Part shown: positions 6,095 through 7,573 of the stretch, piece after piece
Layout: each line of letters begins with the position of its first letter
Numbering within the stretch: position 1 is the stretch's first letter
Source of the DNA: Sphingobium sp.
Lineage (GTDB): Bacteria > Pseudomonadota > Alphaproteobacteria > Sphingomonadales > Sphingomonadaceae
DNA: 7,573 bases
Direction: 5' to 3'
Assembly (NCBI GenBank): GCA_030148625.1
Contig: JASBTC010000462.1
Location: forward strand, 1-7,573
The notes under the pieces: generated by a model
The model's input: the letters and a program-made list of their open reading frames with translations, nothing else
What the model was told of the DNA's origin: nothing
Database searches by the model: none
Position numbers and translations under genes: made by a program

Positions 6095-7396
6095 ATGGTC
6101 CCCCGTTATGCCCGCCCCGCGATGACCGCGATCTGGGAACCCGAATCGAAATTCCGCATCTGGTTCGAGATTGAGGCGCACGCCACCGATGCGCTTGCCG
6201 AACTGGGCGTCGTTCCTAAACAGGCGGCCGAGGCGATCTGGGAGCGCGGCGCGTTCGAAGTCGATCGGATCGACGCGATCGAGGCCGAGGTAAAGCATGA
6301 CGTGATCGCTTTCCTCACCAATGTCGCCGAGCATGTCGGCGACGAGGCGCGCTTCATGCACCAGGGCATGACGAGCTCCGACGTGCTCGACACCTGTCTT
6401 GCGGTCCAGCTTGCGCGCGCTTCCGACATATTGCTCGAGGATCTGGACAAGCTGCTCGAGGTGCTCAAGCGCCGCGCTTATGAGCATAAATTGACTCCGA
6501 CGATCGGCCGCAGCCACGGCATTCATGCCGAGCCGGTCACCTTCGGGCTCAAGCTCGCCCAAGCCTATGCCGAATTCGCGCGCAACCGCGACCGGCTGAA
6601 GGCTGCGCGCGCCGACGTCGCCACCTGCGCCATTTCGGGCGCGGTCGGCACCTTCGCCAATATCGATCCGCGCGTCGAAGCGCATGTCGCGGAAAAGATG
6701 GGCCTGACTGTCGAACCGGTCTCGACCCAGGTCATCCCGCGCGACCGCCATGCGATGTATTTCGCGACTCTGGGCGTTATCGCCAGCTCGATCGAGCGCC
6801 TCGCCACCGAGATCCGCCATCTCCAGCGCACCGAAGTGCTCGAGGCGGAGGAATATTTCTCGCCCGGCCAGAAGGGCAGCTCGGCGATGCCGCATAAGCG
6901 CAATCCCGTGCTGACCGAGAATCTGACGGGTCTCGCGCGCATGGTGCGCGGCTATGTCACGCCGGCGCTGGAGAATGTCGCGCTCTGGCACGAACGCGAT
7001 ATCAGCCACAGCTCGGTCGAGCGTTATGTCGGCCCCGATGCCACGATCACGCTCGATTTCGCGCTGGCGCGGCTCACCGGCGTGATGGACAAGCTCGTCA
7101 TCTATCCCGAGCGCATGCAGAAGAATCTCGATCGCATGGGCGGCCTCGTCCATTCGCAGCGCGTCCTGCTCGCGCTCACCCAGGCCGGCGTCAGCCGCGA
7201 GGACGCCTATCGTCTCGTCCAGCGCAACGCGATGAAGGTGTGGGAATCGGATGGCGCATTGTCGCTGCTCGAACTGCTCAAGGCCGATCCCGAAGTGAGC
7301 GCGGCGCTGCCCGCCGACGAGATCGAGGCGCGCTTCAACCTCGATTATCACTTCAAGCATGTCGACACGATCTTCGCGCGGGTGTTCGAAGCCTAA
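6095..7396 (+). CDS. purB: Adenylosuccinate lyase
   Basis: A complete 433-residue adenylosuccinate lyase of the shorter (B. subtilis-like, about 430 residues) type. This cytoplasmic tetrameric enzyme of the fumarase/aspartase superfamily acts twice in purine synthesis: it splits SAICAR to AICAR plus fumarate, and adenylosuccinate to AMP plus fumarate. The superfamily signature GSSAMPHKRNP (261-271) is present. The known functional residues line up with B. subtilis numbering: H68, H89 (in MHQGMTSSD), H141 (GRSHGIHAEP), S262/S263 in the mobile loop, K268, N270 and E275. The frame is open back to 6056, but the N-terminus MVPRYARP is that of the family and AAGG (6084-6087) precedes the ATG at 6095, so the later start is chosen. 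The gene stands alone here. Its TAA stop is also the left flank of the palindromic element that follows. Confidence 0.97.
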   Translation: MVPRYARPAMTAIWEPESKFRIWFEIEAHATDALAELGVVPKQAAEAIWERGAFEVDRIDAIEAEVKHDVIAFLTNVAEHVGDEARFMHQGMTSSDVLDTCLAVQLARASDILLEDLDKLLEVLKRRAYEHKLTPTIGRSHGIHAEPVTFGLKLAQAYAEFARNRDRLKAARADVATCAISGAVGTFANIDPRVEAHVAEKMGLTVEPVSTQVIPRDRHAMYFATLGVIASSIERLATEIRHLQRTEVLEAEEYFSPGQKGSSAMPHKRNPVLTENLTGLARMVRGYVTPALENVALWHERDISHSSVERYVGPDATITLDFALARLTGVMDKLVIYPERMQKNLDRMGGLVHSQRVLLALTQAGVSREDAYRLVQRNAMKVWESDGALSLLELLKADPEVSAALPADEIEARFNLDYHFKHVDTIFARVFEA

Positions 7397-7436
7397 GAGC
7401 CTGTTTGGAAATATCCGCACCGGCCCGCTCCCCCAC

Positions 7437-7472
7437 CCGGCCACCCATTCAGGACCGGCCACCCATTCAGGA
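7437..7472. repeat. 18-bp perfect tandem duplication in the centre of the palindromic element
   Basis: CCGGCCACCCATTCAGGA occurs at 7437-7454 and again immediately at 7455-7472. It lies on the left side of the central loop of the element. The opposite side (7473-7491) has only one partly complementary copy of the CCACCC part, so the duplication breaks the symmetry and is probably a recent slippage event. Confidence 0.85.
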
Positions 7473-7520
7473 TACGCTGCTGTGGGTGGCGGGGTGGGGG
7501 AGCGGGCCGGTGGGGCAACC

Positions 7521-7546
7521 GGAAATTCGCCATTCGGCGAATTTCC
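7521..7546 (+). other. Strong 11-bp hairpin overlapping the right terminal repeat
   Basis: GGAAATTCGCC (7521-7531) and GGCGAATTTCC (7536-7546) pair perfectly around a 4-base loop (ATTC). The right arm uses the first six bases of the right terminal repeat, so these bases can pair either locally or with the left terminus 130 bases away. No U-run follows (CAAACAGGC), so it is not a standard intrinsic terminator, although it could protect the 3' end of the purB transcript. Confidence 0.7.
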
Positions 7547-7573
7547 AAACAGGCTCTAATCCTGACCGTCGTC

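Larger units (their letters stand above)
7394..7559. mobile_element. Candidate MITE-like palindromic element with terminal inverted repeats and TAA flanks
   Basis: GAGCCTGTTTGGAAAT (7397-7412) and ATTTCCAAACAGGCTC (7541-7556) are perfect 16-bp reverse complements and delimit about 160 bp with no credible gene. Each is flanked outside by TAA (7394-7396 and 7557-7559), consistent with a 3-bp target duplication. The left TAA is the purB stop codon. A second perfect inverted repeat of 21 bp is nested inside (7418-7438 with 7492-7512), extended by 8 bp after one mismatch (7440-7447 with 7483-7490). No transposase is present, so it would be a non-autonomous element moved in trans. A 3-bp TNA target is known for part of the IS5 family, but assignment to that family is a guess. 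It could instead be a repeated intergenic palindrome or a transcript-end structure for purB. Copy number in the genome is unknown. Confidence 0.65.

Noticed and set aside
6089..7462. A 457-codon open frame on the minus strand opposite purB
   Set aside because: Its sequence is an antisense reflection of purB (Asp/Arg/His-rich), it has no family resemblance, and purB is certain from its catalytic residues.

Overview
The window is high-GC chromosomal DNA that reads like an alphaproteobacterium, most probably a sphingomonad (Sphingomonadales). This is inferred from gene content, from codon use with strong G/C third positions, and from the style of the PurB and YdbH proteins. It is not a taxonomic proof. 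Most of the window is ordinary housekeeping and envelope sequence. I see no phage, CRISPR, toxin-antitoxin or defence genes.

Layout. (1) 1-3267, minus strand: a large YdbH-family (AsmA-like) envelope protein. Its stop codon overlaps the start of a small downstream ORF that runs off the left edge and is probably the YnbE lipoprotein partner. (2) 3375-4651, plus strand: radC, then a periplasmic DUF1287 protein that starts inside the radC stop codon (overlap of 4 bases), so the two look translationally coupled. The divergent ydbH-radC gap holds a perfect 8-bp inverted repeat. (3) 4719-4883, minus strand: a fragment matching only the C-terminal end of a WYL/YafY-type transcription regulator, a probable gene relic too short for routine ORF calling. 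(4) 4887-5901, minus strand: two paralogous small exported EF-hand proteins in tandem, the downstream one ending in a clear intrinsic terminator. (5) 6095-7396, plus strand: purB, adenylosuccinate lyase, complete, with all expected catalytic residues.

(6) 7394-7559: the most unusual part of the window. A compact, non-coding, highly palindromic element of about 160 bp sits directly behind the purB stop codon. It has 16-bp perfect terminal inverted repeats flanked by TAA on both sides, a 21-bp perfect internal inverted repeat, an 18-bp tandem duplication in its centre and a separate 11-bp hairpin that competes with the right terminal repeat. It looks like a MITE-type element that used the purB stop codon as its target site.

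Functionally, ydbH/ynbE serve lipid traffic between inner and outer membrane, the DUF1287 and EF-hand proteins are exported to the periplasm, and purB acts in purine synthesis. Apart from the radC-DUF1287 coupling and the ydbH-ynbE overlap, there is no sign that these blocks work as one system.
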